From: Rhodocyclaceae bacterium
GTDB taxonomy: Bacteria; Pseudomonadota; Gammaproteobacteria; Burkholderiales; Rhodocyclaceae
Assembly (NCBI GenBank): GCA_023230455.1
Contig: JALNXH010000003.1
Span: forward strand, 186,001 to 250,000
Reading direction: 5' to 3'
Length of the DNA stretch: 64,000 bases
How positions within the stretch are numbered: the first letter of the stretch is position 1; the number at the start of each line of letters is the position of its first letter. A program made the translations under genes and the position numbers. The notes below the pieces were generated by a model. That model searched no databases. It was not told where the DNA came from and saw only the letters and a list, made by a program, of their open reading frames with translations. Below are positions 35,560 through 45,110 of the stretch, piece after piece.

Positions 35560-36063
35560 ATGATCCAAGCCTTCGCCACCTGCGACCTTTGCGATGACCA
35601 CAAGAACGATAGCGACGGCGCTTTCCGCGTATTGCCGCCGCTGTTCCGCGACTTCGGCAAACGAATCAAATTTTCCGGTCCGGTGAGCACCGTCAAGTGT
35701 TTCGAGGACAACACGCTGGTCAAGGCTGCCGTCGACTCGCTAGGCGAAGGCCGGGTGCTGGTGGTCGACGGTGGCGGCTCGCTGCGCCGAGCGCTGGTCG
35801 GCGGCAATCTGGGCAAGGCGGCGGCGAAGAACGGCTGGGCCGGCGTGGTGGTTTACGGCTGCGTACGCGATAGCGCCGAACTGGCGGAATGCGACACCGG
35901 CATCCGCGCCCTGGCGACGATGCCGCTGCCTACAGAGAAGCGCAACGAGGGCCAGCGCGATGTGGCGGTGCAGATCGAGGGCGTCTGGATACGTCCCGGC
36001 GATATGCTGTATGCAGATGAAGACGGTATCGTGGTGATGGCGAAAGCGGCTACCGCCGTTTGA
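35560..36063 (+). CDS. rraA: RraA-family protein (RNase E regulator / 4-hydroxy-4-methyl-2-oxoglutarate aldolase-like)
   Basis: 167 residues from ATG 35560 with AGGAG upstream. FATCDLCDDH at the start, the GPVSTVKCFEDN stretch, VLVVDGGGSLRRALVGGNL and GWAGVVVYGCVRDSAEL are typical of RraA. PGDMLYADEDGIVVM closes the fold. Betaproteobacterial members have been shown or predicted as HMG/OAA aldolases as well as RNase E inhibitors, so the activity is open. The GGDxxG-like loop needed for the aldolase appears only partly (GGNLGK). Confidence 0.88.
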   Translation: MIQAFATCDLCDDHKNDSDGAFRVLPPLFRDFGKRIKFSGPVSTVKCFEDNTLVKAAVDSLGEGRVLVVDGGGSLRRALVGGNLGKAAAKNGWAGVVVYGCVRDSAELAECDTGIRALATMPLPTEKRNEGQRDVAVQIEGVWIRPGDMLYADEDGIVVMAKAATAV

Positions 36064-36118
36064 AGTCATCGGCATAAATTCGACTGAATGCTGTAATAGC
36101 ACCGCTGCGAAGGTAAAA

Positions 36119-37174
36119 ATGGCTAAAGACATCGAACCTAATACATCGCTGGAGCAGGAAGAACTCCGAGGAGTTTCCCGCACGGTCGCCGAAATCGAAT
36201 GGCTGCTGCTGATCCTGGTTCTCCTCTATTACGTCTTTGGCGTGACCGAGGGCTATGATCGTGCCGCCATTGCAGTGGCGCTGTTCACCTACGCCGGCTT
36301 CGTGATGGGGTTTCGCTACTCGAACATCTTTAAAGCCGAGTCGCGTTGGAAAATTGCGCTGGAGACTTGGGTGATGACGGCCTTTATCACCTGGGCCTTG
36401 TGGCACACCGGCAAGCTGGAAAGCCCGCTGGTCAACTGTTATCTGTTGGTCATCATCACCTGCGCCCTGACGCTGGGAAAGGCGACAACACTGCTTGAAC
36501 TGGCGCTGGTCGCGGCCTGTTTCGTCTTCCTCGGCGACCATTCGTCGGTGTATGAACTGGCTTCGCTGCGCTACGCCGGTGGGTTGTTCGCCCAGTTCGC
36601 CCCGTTTGTCCTGGTTGCCTACATCACCACGCTGTTTTCCTCGGATATCCGCTATGGCTTGAATCGGGCCAAGCTGATGTCCGAAACCGACGATCTGACC
36701 CAGGCGCTCAACCGTCGCGGTTTCGCCATCGTATCTGACCGCCTATTCGGGCAGGCGGTCAGATATGCGCGTCCGCTAAGCGTGCTGTCGATCGATTGCG
36801 ACAACCTGAAGGAGATCAACGACAATTTCGGCCATGAGGGCGGCGACCGATTGTTGCGGCTGATCGTGAATGCTGCCCACGGCCAGCTGCGCAGTTCCGA
36901 TGTGCTGGCCCGCTACGGCGGCGACGAATTCGTCGTTCTGCTGCCCGAAACGCCGGCGCTTGGTGCGGCGGATGTCGCAGAGCGAATACGCGATGCGGTG
37001 GCATCCACCCTGCTGACCTTCAACGGCCGGACCGTTGCCACCACGGTCAGTATTGGCTGTGCCAGCTACCCGGCGGATGGGCGCACGCTGGATGCTTTGC
37101 TGGCGCGTGCCGACCAGGCCATGTATCAGGAGAAAATCGTTCACCGCAGCCGGAACGGCGATTCTTCGGCTTGA
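36119..37174 (+). CDS. Membrane-bound diguanylate cyclase
   Basis: 351 residues. Five or six membrane helices occupy about residues 21-180. A GGDEF domain follows with SETDDLTQALNRRGF, the active site YGGDEFVVLLPE and the inhibitory I-site RSSD five residues before it. It should make c-di-GMP with product feedback. No known sensor domain is visible beyond the membrane part (MHYT or MASE-like families are possible). Confidence 0.9.
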   Translation: MAKDIEPNTSLEQEELRGVSRTVAEIEWLLLILVLLYYVFGVTEGYDRAAIAVALFTYAGFVMGFRYSNIFKAESRWKIALETWVMTAFITWALWHTGKLESPLVNCYLLVIITCALTLGKATTLLELALVAACFVFLGDHSSVYELASLRYAGGLFAQFAPFVLVAYITTLFSSDIRYGLNRAKLMSETDDLTQALNRRGFAIVSDRLFGQAVRYARPLSVLSIDCDNLKEINDNFGHEGGDRLLRLIVNAAHGQLRSSDVLARYGGDEFVVLLPETPALGAADVAERIRDAVASTLLTFNGRTVATTVSIGCASYPADGRTLDALLARADQAMYQEKIVHRSRNGDSSA

Positions 37175-37238
37175 GCGGAGCGGCCGTCTTTCGGCCATCA
37201 GTTAAACTACGCGCCCCTTGCCGTCCGCCGTCTGCGCT

Positions 37239-37880
37239 ATGGAACTGTTTGCCCATTTCATCGATATCGTTCTCCACCTGGACAAATACTTGGCGCTGCT
37301 GGTCGAGCAGTACGGCGTTTGGATTTACGCCATCCTGTTTCTGGTAATTTTTTCGGAAACCGGGTTTGTCGTACTGCCGTTCCTTCCCGGCGACTCGCTG
37401 CTGTTCGTGGCCGGGGCACTGGCGGCGGTTGGCGGGATGGACGTGGCGTTGCTGATCGTCGTGCTGTCGCTGGCCGCCGTGCTGGGGAACAGCTTGAATT
37501 ACACCATCGGCCGCTATCTCGGACCGCGCGTGTTCCAATGGCCGGACTCGTTGTTTTTCAGCCACGCCGCGTTGCAAAAAACCCAAGCCTTCTATCAGCG
37601 GCACGGCGGCAAGACAATCGTCCTGTCGCGGTTCCTGCCTTTATTCCGCACCTTTGCCCCGTTTGTGGCGGGCATCGGTGCGATGAACGCATTCCGCTTT
37701 ACCGCGTTCAATCTGGCCGGCGGGATCGGCTGGGTCGCTTCGTTGACCCTGGCCGGTTATTGGTTTGGCAATATCCCGGCGATCAAAAACAACCTCACGG
37801 CAATGATTGTCGGGATCGTGGTCGTTTCGTTGCTGCCGGCGGCGGCTGGTTGGTGGCAGCATCGGCGACAGCGCGCATAG
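37239..37880 (+). CDS. DedA family membrane protein
   Basis: 213 residues from ATG 37239. The DedA/SNARE-associated pattern is VFSETGFVVLPFLPGDSLLFVAGALAA-like (split here: ETGFVVLPFLPGDSLLF), with YTIGRYLGPRVF, FYQRHGGKTIVLSRFLPLFR and FAPFVAGIGAM. DedA proteins are membrane homeostasis factors; relatives flip undecaprenyl phosphate or other lipids. It is convergent with hupE, separated by a perfect palindrome. Confidence 0.9.
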   Translation: MELFAHFIDIVLHLDKYLALLVEQYGVWIYAILFLVIFSETGFVVLPFLPGDSLLFVAGALAAVGGMDVALLIVVLSLAAVLGNSLNYTIGRYLGPRVFQWPDSLFFSHAALQKTQAFYQRHGGKTIVLSRFLPLFRTFAPFVAGIGAMNAFRFTAFNLAGGIGWVASLTLAGYWFGNIPAIKNNLTAMIVGIVVVSLLPAAAGWWQHRRQRA

Positions 37881-37904
37881 CCTGGGGAAATGAACAAGCC
37901 ATCA

Positions 37905-37945
37905 CCGTTCGCATTGAGCCCCGTCGAAGGACTCAATGCGAACGG
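37905..37945. repeat. REP-like palindrome between dedA and hupE
   Basis: Perfect 14-bp inverted repeat CCGTTCGCATTGAG (37905-37918) / CTCAATGCGAACGG (37932-37945), loop CCCCGTCGAAGGA. The GTTCG...GAGCC..GTCGAAGG...CGAAC composition matches a family of dispersed extragenic palindromes common in proteobacterial genomes. No U tract follows, so it is not a classical terminator, though it may stop convergent transcripts. Confidence 0.65.
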
Positions 37946-37950
37946 GCTGT

Positions 37951-38550
37951 CTAGATCAGTCCGCTGGACAGCCCGGCGCCGCATACGGCGATGCCGGTTC
38001 CGGCGAGCCGCAGCCAAACTGCGCCAGGCTTGAGGAAACGTCCGGCCACGATGCCGGCGAGGTGGAGCAACAGTGTGGCGCAGAGAACGCCCGTCAGCCC
38101 GGGCGCCGCAGTCGGGCCCAGTTCGATGCCGTGAGCGGCGCCATGGAACAGAGCGAAGCCGCCGACCAGGGTCGCGACTGCCGCGGCCGGCAGTCGCGCT
38201 TGTAGCGCCAACAACAGACCCAGCACCAGGAGCGAGGCGGCGATCGTCGGTTCGATGGCCGGTAATGCGATGCCCTCCGCCGCTAGCTGCGCACCGACCA
38301 GCAATAGCGCGACGAAGCTTGCGGGGACGAGCCAAAAACGGCGTCCGGCGTGGCTGCTCCAGAGTCCTACCGCAAACATTGCCAGCAGATGATCGAGTCC
38401 GCTGAACGGGTGGGAGAATCCTTGCACGAACCCCGGTGCGAAGCCGCTGTGCCAGCCATGAGCCGATGCGGTCGGCGTGAGCATGCCGAGCAATAGCGCA
38501 ACCAGGGTTGTTTGCGCCGGGAATCCGGCTTTACGAGTGAATGTGTGCAT
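37951..38550 (-). CDS. HupE/UreJ family protein
   Basis: 199 residues with a cleavable-looking signal (TTLVALLLGMLTPTASAHGW) followed by six hydrophobic segments. HPFSGLDHLLAMFAVGLWSS and GFALFHGAAHGIELG carry the conserved His and Asp residues of HupE/UreJ, a group linked to Ni or Co uptake. No hydrogenase or urease genes are nearby. Reading is leftward, and cobA lies just upstream. Confidence 0.88.
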   Translation of the reverse strand: MHTFTRKAGFPAQTTLVALLLGMLTPTASAHGWHSGFAPGFVQGFSHPFSGLDHLLAMFAVGLWSSHAGRRFWLVPASFVALLLVGAQLAAEGIALPAIEPTIAASLLVLGLLLALQARLPAAAVATLVGGFALFHGAAHGIELGPTAAPGLTGVLCATLLLHLAGIVAGRFLKPGAVWLRLAGTGIAVCGAGLSSGLI

Positions 38551-39352
38551 GGTTGCCCTCCATCGGCTGTGATTTTTCGTCGAACCACGCCAGATGCGCG
38601 TGGAGCTTTACTACCTGACCGACCAGGATTAGCGTCGGTGCACGCAGACCAGCGGCGGTGGCGCGTTCCGGCAGGGTGGCTAGCGTTCCGGTGATGGTGC
38701 GTTGGTCATGGGTGGTGCCGCGCTGGACGATGGCTGCCGGCCAGTCGGCCGGCAGACCGTGGGCCATCAACTGCTGGCAGAGATGCGGTAAGCCGGTGAG
38801 ACCCATGTAGATGGCCAGAGTTTGCCTCGGCCGTGCCAGCCCGGACCAGTCCAGATCCATGCTGCCGTCCTTGAGATGGCCGGTGACGAAGATGCAGGCC
38901 TGGGCGTGGTCGCGGTGGGTGAGTGGAATTCCGGTATAGGCGGCGACGCCGGCGGCGGCGGTGATGCCCGGCACCACTTCGAAGGGAATGCCATGTTTGT
39001 GGAGAATTTCTGCCTCCTCGCCGCCGCGACCGAAGGTGTACGGATCGCCTCCCTTGAGCCGCACCACGCGCAGGCCGCGTCGCGCCAGGGTGACCAGCAA
39101 CAGGTTGAGTTCATGCTGCGGTAACGCATGCAGGCCGCGTTGCTTGCCCGCATAAATCCGTTCCGCATTCGCTGGCACCTGTTCGAGGATGGCCGGATTC
39201 ACCAGGTTGTCATAGACCACCGCATCTGCCTGGCCGATCAGCGAGGCGGCACGCAGGGTCAGCAGTTCCGGATCGCCGGGGCCAGCGCCCACCAGATAGA
39301 CGTGGCCGGGCTGCGCGGTGCGCATACTGGGCAGGGGTGGGAGCTTGGGCAT
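38531..39352 (-). CDS. cobA: Uroporphyrinogen-III C-methyltransferase
   Basis: 273 residues from ATG 39352; a downstream ATG (39325) and an upstream TTG (39421) are alternatives. GHVYLVGAGPGDPELLTLRA is the N-terminal SAM site, then VVRLKGGDPYTFGRGGEEAE and VPGITAAAGVAAYTGIPLTHRD. It makes precorrin-2 for siroheme or cobalamin. It is a stand-alone SUMT without the CysG dehydrogenase/ferrochelatase part. The 3' end overlaps the start of hupE by about 20 nt. Confidence 0.95.
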   Translation of the reverse strand: MPKLPPLPSMRTAQPGHVYLVGAGPGDPELLTLRAASLIGQADAVVYDNLVNPAILEQVPANAERIYAGKQRGLHALPQHELNLLLVTLARRGLRVVRLKGGDPYTFGRGGEEAEILHKHGIPFEVVPGITAAAGVAAYTGIPLTHRDHAQACIFVTGHLKDGSMDLDWSGLARPRQTLAIYMGLTGLPHLCQQLMAHGLPADWPAAIVQRGTTHDQRTITGTLATLPERATAAGLRAPTLILVGQVVKLHAHLAWFDEKSQPMEGNHAHIHS

Positions 39353-39468
39353 CGGGCTTAAGGCAGGTTGGAATGGCAGTGGAGAGGATGTTAACAGTTC
39401 GAGGACGGCCGCGGGATTCAAAACGGCTACGCATATAATCGTCCATCGCCAACCGGACAGACGCCATT

Positions 39469-40350
39469 GTGGGTCAACTTACGCCTGAGCTCGAACGCAA
39501 ACTGACCACAGCGGTCGATCGCATGCCGGCATTTCCGCGCAGCGTGCAAAAGGTGCTCGAACTTACGCGCAACATCAATTGCCTGCCAAAGGATTTGGTG
39601 GGGGTGATCGAGAAGGATCCGGTGATGACCATGAAGATTCTCAAGGTCATCAATTCCGCCTATTACAGCCTGCCCAGCAAGATCACCTCGGTAAATCAGT
39701 CGGTGGTTTATCTGGGCATCAACACGATCAAGAATCTGGCGTTGTCGTTCGCTGCGGTGGGTATTCTGCCGCGGGTGAATACTGCCGGCTTCGACATCCA
39801 GCACTACCTCGTGCATTCTCTGACGACGGCGAATGTGGCGCGCATTTTATGCAACAGCTACGCTAAGGGCGAAGCGGATCCCGGAGATTGTTATGTGGCC
39901 GGGCTGCTGCACGATTTCGGCAAGGTGGTATTCGCCCAGTTCATGGCGGCGGAATTTCGTCAGGCGCTGATGCGCGGAGTGACCGAGAATGTGCCGCTGT
40001 ATCGGATCGAACGCGAAATGATCGGCGTCGACCATGGTGTGGTCGGGGCGCTGTTGGCAAAGAAATGGCAATTTCCCGAAGCGTTGGTCGATTGCATTCG
40101 CGATCACCATGCGGAAAACGCTCCGCCCTCGGCGATGCTCGATTGCTTGCGCATGGCCGACCAGATCTGTCGCGGTGCCGGTTTGCCCGGCGGTGGCCTG
40201 CTGGGCGAAGAGCTTCCTCCTTGGGCGGGCCAAAAACCGGCGGCGGCGCGTTTTGGCGACGACATCGACAAAGTGGTGGCGAGTCTGGGCGACTTTTCCA
40301 AGATCGTCGCTGACGCAACGATGTTTGTCTCGGTGGATAGTGCCAAATGA
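39469..40350 (+). CDS. HDOD domain protein
   Basis: 293 residues from a GTG codon. The HDOD domain has MPAFPRSVQKVLELT, VIEKDPVMTMKILKVINSAYY, SVVYLGINTIKNLALS and GLLHDFGKVVFAQFM. HDOD proteins lack full phosphodiesterase residues and act as signalling adaptors. The downstream metallo-beta-lactamase gene overlaps its stop by ATGA, so the pair is coupled. Confidence 0.9.
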   Translation: MGQLTPELERKLTTAVDRMPAFPRSVQKVLELTRNINCLPKDLVGVIEKDPVMTMKILKVINSAYYSLPSKITSVNQSVVYLGINTIKNLALSFAAVGILPRVNTAGFDIQHYLVHSLTTANVARILCNSYAKGEADPGDCYVAGLLHDFGKVVFAQFMAAEFRQALMRGVTENVPLYRIEREMIGVDHGVVGALLAKKWQFPEALVDCIRDHHAENAPPSAMLDCLRMADQICRGAGLPGGGLLGEELPPWAGQKPAAARFGDDIDKVVASLGDFSKIVADATMFVSVDSAK

Positions 40351-41237
40351 AAGTCAGATTCTGGGGTGTTCGCGGTTCGATTCCCTCGCCGGGGCCGCAT
40401 ACACAGCGCCGCGGAGGCAATACGACCTGCATTGAGGTACGCTCGGATGGCGGCGAACTGATCATCCTCGACGCCGGTACCGGAATTTTCCCTCTTGCCC
40501 AGTCGCTGTTGAAGGAACTGCCGGTCACCGCCAACATCTTCATCACCCACACCCACTGGGATCACATCCACGGCCTGCCGTTTTTCACGCCGTTTTTCAT
40601 TCCAGGCAATACGGTACGTATCCATGGTGCTTACGATGTGGTCAGCAGTCAGGGCATCGAGCAGATCATGGAAGTGCAGATGCAGTACAGCTACTTTCCG
40701 ATCCGCGAGGCCGAGTTGCGCGCCGGCATCGAGTACCGTACGCTCGATATCGGCGAACGAGTCGAGATCGGCGATGCGACGGTCTCGGCCACCCTGCTCA
40801 ACCACCCGGTGATCGATTTCGGCTACCGCATCGACTGCGGCGGCAAGTCGGTATTCTTCACCGGCGACCACGAGCCTTGGTACAACATCTACGAACCCGG
40901 CGATGAGGGGTATACCGAGTACCAGGCGATGGTCGAGGAGAAGCAGCAGCAGATGGATGAGGCGGTACGCGGGGTCGATGTCTTGGTGATGGACTGCTCC
41001 TACACCGAGGCGGAATATCCGGCCAAGAAGGGCTGGGGGCATTCGACGTTCGATTATGCGATCGCTCTGGCGCGGCGCGTAGGTGCGAAACGGCTGGTGT
41101 GCACCCACCATGAGCCGACGCGGGGCGACGACGAAGCGGAGCGTGTCTTCGCCGAAGCCCTTGCCCGTTGTTGCGTGGGCGTACCCGGCGATCCCGAAGT
41201 GCTGCTGTCCTACGAAGGGTTGCAGCTCGACGTCTGA
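40347..41237 (+). CDS. Metallo-beta-lactamase fold hydrolase
   Basis: 296 residues. MKVRFWGVRGSIPSPGP is typical of a PhnP/RNase Z-like subgroup, the metal site is THTHWDHIHG near residue 67, and FFTGDHEPWYN and CTHHEPTRGDDEAE contribute later ligands. The substrate is unknown; the coupled HDOD gene suggests a signalling role. Its 3' end overlaps the end of the convergent GGDEF gene by 28 nt. Confidence 0.87.
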   Translation: MKVRFWGVRGSIPSPGPHTQRRGGNTTCIEVRSDGGELIILDAGTGIFPLAQSLLKELPVTANIFITHTHWDHIHGLPFFTPFFIPGNTVRIHGAYDVVSSQGIEQIMEVQMQYSYFPIREAELRAGIEYRTLDIGERVEIGDATVSATLLNHPVIDFGYRIDCGGKSVFFTGDHEPWYNIYEPGDEGYTEYQAMVEEKQQQMDEAVRGVDVLVMDCSYTEAEYPAKKGWGHSTFDYAIALARRVGAKRLVCTHHEPTRGDDEAERVFAEALARCCVGVPGDPEVLLSYEGLQLDV

Positions 41238-42391
41238 TCGTCGCTGACTATGCGGTTTCTCCCGCCCTGTTTGGCTTGGTACATCCGGCTGTCAGCGCGT
41301 TCCACGAGGGTGGGCCAGTCGGCCGCTCCGCTAGCTATCCGCTCCGCTACCCCGATACTGGCGGTCAATGGCGAACCGTCCGGTCGCTGGCCGAATCCCG
41401 ACTGATGGAGTCTGTTGAGTGCTATGCAGGCATCGGATTGGGAGGTGTTCGGTAGCATCAGCAGGAACTCCTCGCCGCCCCAGCGGATCAGCATGTCGCT
41501 ATCTCGCGTATGGCTTTGCATGGCTCCCGATATCTGGCGGATAACCTCGTCGCCGACCTCATGCCCATAGGTGTCGTTGACTGCCTTGAAATGGTCGATG
41601 TCAATGAAGGCTACGGCCAACGGGGTGTTGGTGCGGGCAGAGATGCTGAACTGTAGTTCCAATACTTCTTCGCCGCTGTGGCGCGAGAAACAGCCGGTCA
41701 TGGTGTCGCGAATAGCTTCCCGTACCAATACGATCATGAAGGCGAGTTGGGACAATCCGGCCAGGGCGGATACGGCAGCAATCAATAGCAACAGCCAGAA
41801 CGAGGCGATCCAGCTTGGCCAATCCAGCACCGGCAAACGTAGGATTCCGGCGCAGATCTGCGCCAGCAGCATCGGTGCGGCAAAAGCCACGCTTTCAGCC
41901 ATGGTCAGCGGAAAAATCGAGAGCCCTGCCAACATGACAAACGGCAGGTAGGCATAGCCTACGGAAAAGGCTTCGGCCAACCCGTGGAGCTGGAATCGTG
42001 CCATGTGCAGATAGGTGAACAGGAAAAAAGCCGTCGGTACCGCAAGCAACAAGGTCAGGGTGCGGTAAGCGTCGAACAGGGTATTGCTGCGATGCGGGCG
42101 CAGCATGATGGCGACAAAGGCGAGCGTCGCCAATACCCGGGCGATGGCGAGGCCCTCCCAGATTTCGCGCGGAAAGGCCCAGATGTCAAGGGCGATCCAG
42201 AGCGGCGTCAGCACGGCGAAAAGACCCGCAATCAGCCGCACCCGCGAAATGATGATGGCGATGCGGCGGGTTTCCAGCAAAGAGAGGTGGTTCTTTGGTC
42301 GGAGCAGCCATGAGGCTTCCCGGCTGTCCATTTCCACCAGGATGAGGGACCAGGCCTGGTGCCAGAGTCTGGAGAAGCTAAAAGTTTGCAT
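41210..42391 (-). CDS. Membrane-bound diguanylate cyclase (GGEEF)
   Basis: 393 residues with six hydrophobic segments (about residues 45-225) and a C-terminal GGDEF domain. The signature is RWGGEEFLLMLPN with I-site RDSD five residues before it, and DTMTGCFSRHSGEEVLELQ begins the domain. DIDHFKAVNDTYGHEVGD binds metal and GTP. An ATG at 42331 with GGTGG upstream is an alternative start. It is the second c-di-GMP synthase in the window and overlaps the MBL gene at the 3' end. Confidence 0.9.
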   Translation of the reverse strand: MQTFSFSRLWHQAWSLILVEMDSREASWLLRPKNHLSLLETRRIAIIISRVRLIAGLFAVLTPLWIALDIWAFPREIWEGLAIARVLATLAFVAIMLRPHRSNTLFDAYRTLTLLLAVPTAFFLFTYLHMARFQLHGLAEAFSVGYAYLPFVMLAGLSIFPLTMAESVAFAAPMLLAQICAGILRLPVLDWPSWIASFWLLLLIAAVSALAGLSQLAFMIVLVREAIRDTMTGCFSRHSGEEVLELQFSISARTNTPLAVAFIDIDHFKAVNDTYGHEVGDEVIRQISGAMQSHTRDSDMLIRWGGEEFLLMLPNTSQSDACIALNRLHQSGFGQRPDGSPLTASIGVAERIASGAADWPTLVERADSRMYQAKQGGRNRIVSDDQTSSCNPS

Positions 42392-42530
42392 TGCGGGAGG
42401 ACGCTTTCGGTTCAGTGGCGCACCTTGTTCTTAAGCAGCAGGGGGCGCGGCCGGGATGGGGGCAGCGGATCAGGACCGCATTCTGCGTCAGGGCGGAGAG
42501 ATTGTCACTTTCCTATGGTTAAATCCGGCC

Positions 42531-43424
42531 ATGGTTTCCGAATTGCAGACCGATATCCGTTGTGCCGCGCTGGTCGGCAAGTTTCGCAGCCCGGAAGTGG
42601 TTGAATCGCTGCGCCTGCTCGCCGATTTTTTTCGCCAGCGCGGCATCGCCGTGCTGATGGACGAGGAGAGCGCGCATTTTGCTGCCGAGGGAGCCATAGT
42701 CGGTGCGTCCTATCGCGACATAGGGGCAAAGGCTGATGTCGCGATCGTCGTCGGCGGCGACGGCACTCTACTGAATGCCGCACGGCAACTCGCGGCGTAT
42801 GCGGTTCCCTTGGTCGGGGTGAATCAGGGGCGGCTGGGCTTTATGACCGACGTTTCGCGCGAAAGCATGCTGGCCAGCATGGAGGATCTGCTGGCCGGAC
42901 GCTTTAGTCGCGAGGAGCGTTTCCTTTTGCAGGCACGCATCCAGCGCGACGGCGTCTGGGTGACGCCCAATTTTGCGCTCAACGATATTGTGCTTTCCAA
43001 GGCCAACGCCGGGCGGATGATCGAATTCGAGCTAAGCATCGACGGCGAGTTCATCTATGTGCTGCGTGCGGACGGCATGATCGTGGCAACGCCCACCGGT
43101 TCCACCGCCTACGCACTTTCGGCCAACGGCCCGGTGCTGCATCCGTCGGTGGCGGGCATTGCCATTGTGCCGCTATGCCCGCACGGGCTGTCGTATCGGC
43201 CGATTACCGTGAGCGCGGCGAGCACCATCGAACTGGCGCTGGTGGCACCCCACGACGGACTGCTCTATCTGGACGGACAGGATCGTTTCGACGTCGGTGC
43301 CGGCGATCGCATCGTGATCCGCCATGCCGAGCGCAACATCGTCTTCCTGCATCCTCCGGGCTACAGCTATTTCGCCATGCTGCGCGAAAAGTTGCACTGG
43401 AGCGCCACCCCCAAGCGGGCCTGA
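42531..43424 (+). CDS. nadK: NAD kinase
   Basis: 297 residues from ATG 42531. VGGDGTLLNAARQL holds the GGDG motif, NQGRLGFMTDVSRE follows, and ATPTGSTAYALSANGPVLHP is the NAD-binding stretch. HGLSYRPITVS is family-conserved. It phosphorylates NAD to NADP. recN begins 7 nt after its stop, an arrangement typical of proteobacteria. Confidence 0.96.
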   Translation: MVSELQTDIRCAALVGKFRSPEVVESLRLLADFFRQRGIAVLMDEESAHFAAEGAIVGASYRDIGAKADVAIVVGGDGTLLNAARQLAAYAVPLVGVNQGRLGFMTDVSRESMLASMEDLLAGRFSREERFLLQARIQRDGVWVTPNFALNDIVLSKANAGRMIEFELSIDGEFIYVLRADGMIVATPTGSTAYALSANGPVLHPSVAGIAIVPLCPHGLSYRPITVSAASTIELALVAPHDGLLYLDGQDRFDVGAGDRIVIRHAERNIVFLHPPGYSYFAMLREKLHWSATPKRA

Positions 43425-43431
43425 TTGCCCG

Positions 43432-45090
43432 ATGTTACGCCGCCTGCTGATCCGCGATTTCGTTATTGTCGATAGCCTTGAACTGGTGTTCGAGGCTGGG
43501 TTCGTCGCACTGACCGGCGAGACCGGAGCGGGCAAGTCGATTCTGGTGGATGCCCTGTCGCTGGCCCTCGGCGAACGCGCCGATGGTGGAGTCGTGCGCG
43601 TCGGCCGAGAGCGGGCGGAGATTTCGGCGGAATTCGACCTCGAACCGTCCAGCCCGGTGTTGGCCTGGCTGGCGGAAAACGATTTTGATGCCGACGGCGG
43701 CGTTTGCCTGTTGCGCCGGGTGATTGAAGCTGGCGGCCGCTCCCGCGCCTACGTCAACGGTGCGGCCGCCACGCTGGCGCAGCTTAAAACCGTGGCCGAC
43801 GGACTTGCCGATATCCATGGCCAGCATGCTCACCACTCCCTGTTGCGTGGCGATGCGCAGCGCCAGCTGCTCGACGGCCATGCCGGACTTGAGCCGCTGG
43901 TCGAGGAGGTGGCTGCGGCCTACGCTGCCTGGCAGCGCTTGAGGCGGGCCAGGGAGGAGGCCGAGCGCGACGCGGAAGCCGGTGCCCGCGAGCGCGAATT
44001 GCTCGAATGGCAAGTGAATGAATTGGAAACCCTCGACTTCACGGATGATCGTTGGGAGGAGGAAAACCGCGAACACCGACGGCTCAGCTACGCCGCCAGC
44101 CTGATCGAAGGCGCCGCCGCCGTGGTCGAAATGCTCGATGAAGGCGAGATGGCGGCGACCGCGGCCATCGATCGGGTGTTATCCAAGCTGCGCGATATGG
44201 CGGAAGTGGACCCGACGCTGGCCGAGCCGACGGCCTTGATCGAAGGCGCGCGCATTCAACTCGCTGAGGCGGCCCATGCGCTGGCGCGCTACCGCGAGCG
44301 TCTCGACCTCGACCCCGGACGCTTGGAGGATTTGGAAACGCGGCTGGAAGCCGTGATGGCCATGGCGCGTAAGCACCGGGTGGCGCCGGACGACCTGACG
44401 GAATTGCAAGTGCGGCTTACCCGCCGTCTTGATGAATTGCGCTTGACTGCCGATCCGGCGGCGCTGGCCGAGCGCGAGGCCAGCGCACGGCGCAGTTTTG
44501 AAGGGCCGGCGAAGAAACTCTCGGCTGCGCGTGCCAAGGCGGCGGGGGCGCTGTCGAAGCAGATCAGCGAAGCGATGCAGCAGTTGGCCATGGTCGGCGG
44601 CCGCTTCGAGATCGCTTTGCTGTCGACCGAAGACGGGGCCGGCTATGGCCTGGAAACGGTCGAGTTTCGCGTTGCCGTGAATGCCGGGCAGCCTCTGCGA
44701 CCGCTGGCCAAGGTGGCGTCCGGCGGCGAATTGTCGCGGATCGGGCTGGCGATTCAGGTGATCGCTAGCGAGGCGAGCGAGGTGCCGACGCTGATTTTCG
44801 ATGAGGTCGATGTCGGTATCGGCGGCGGAGTGGCTGAGGTCGTTGGCCGGTTGTTGCGCCAGCTAGGCGGAACGCGCCAGGTGCTGTGCGTCACCCACCT
44901 TCCTCAGGTTGCCGCCCAGGCCCGCTGGCAGTGGTCAGTGGCAAAGGAAACCCAAGGCGGGCATACGCTCAGTCGCGTAACGGCGCTTGATGCAAACGGA
45001 CGGGTGGAAGAAATTGCCCGGATGCTCGGTGGAGTGAAAATTACCGATACCACCCGCGACCACGCGCGAGAAATGCTCAGCCAAGCCTAA
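43432..45090 (+). CDS. recN: DNA repair protein RecN
   Basis: 552 residues, the usual RecN length. Walker A is LTGETGAGKSILVDAL near residue 30. A long coiled-coil region spans about 155-365, then the signature VASGGELSRIGLAIQVI and Walker B TLIFDEVDVGIGG. It is an SMC-like ATPase in double-strand break repair. It follows nadK directly and is convergent with fur. Confidence 0.96.
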   Translation: MLRRLLIRDFVIVDSLELVFEAGFVALTGETGAGKSILVDALSLALGERADGGVVRVGRERAEISAEFDLEPSSPVLAWLAENDFDADGGVCLLRRVIEAGGRSRAYVNGAAATLAQLKTVADGLADIHGQHAHHSLLRGDAQRQLLDGHAGLEPLVEEVAAAYAAWQRLRRAREEAERDAEAGARERELLEWQVNELETLDFTDDRWEEENREHRRLSYAASLIEGAAAVVEMLDEGEMAATAAIDRVLSKLRDMAEVDPTLAEPTALIEGARIQLAEAAHALARYRERLDLDPGRLEDLETRLEAVMAMARKHRVAPDDLTELQVRLTRRLDELRLTADPAALAEREASARRSFEGPAKKLSAARAKAAGALSKQISEAMQQLAMVGGRFEIALLSTEDGAGYGLETVEFRVAVNAGQPLRPLAKVASGGELSRIGLAIQVIASEASEVPTLIFDEVDVGIGGGVAEVVGRLLRQLGGTRQVLCVTHLPQVAAQARWQWSVAKETQGGHTLSRVTALDANGRVEEIARMLGGVKITDTTRDHAREMLSQA

Positions 45091-45110
45091 ATCTGGCCCA
45101 GATCGGGCAG

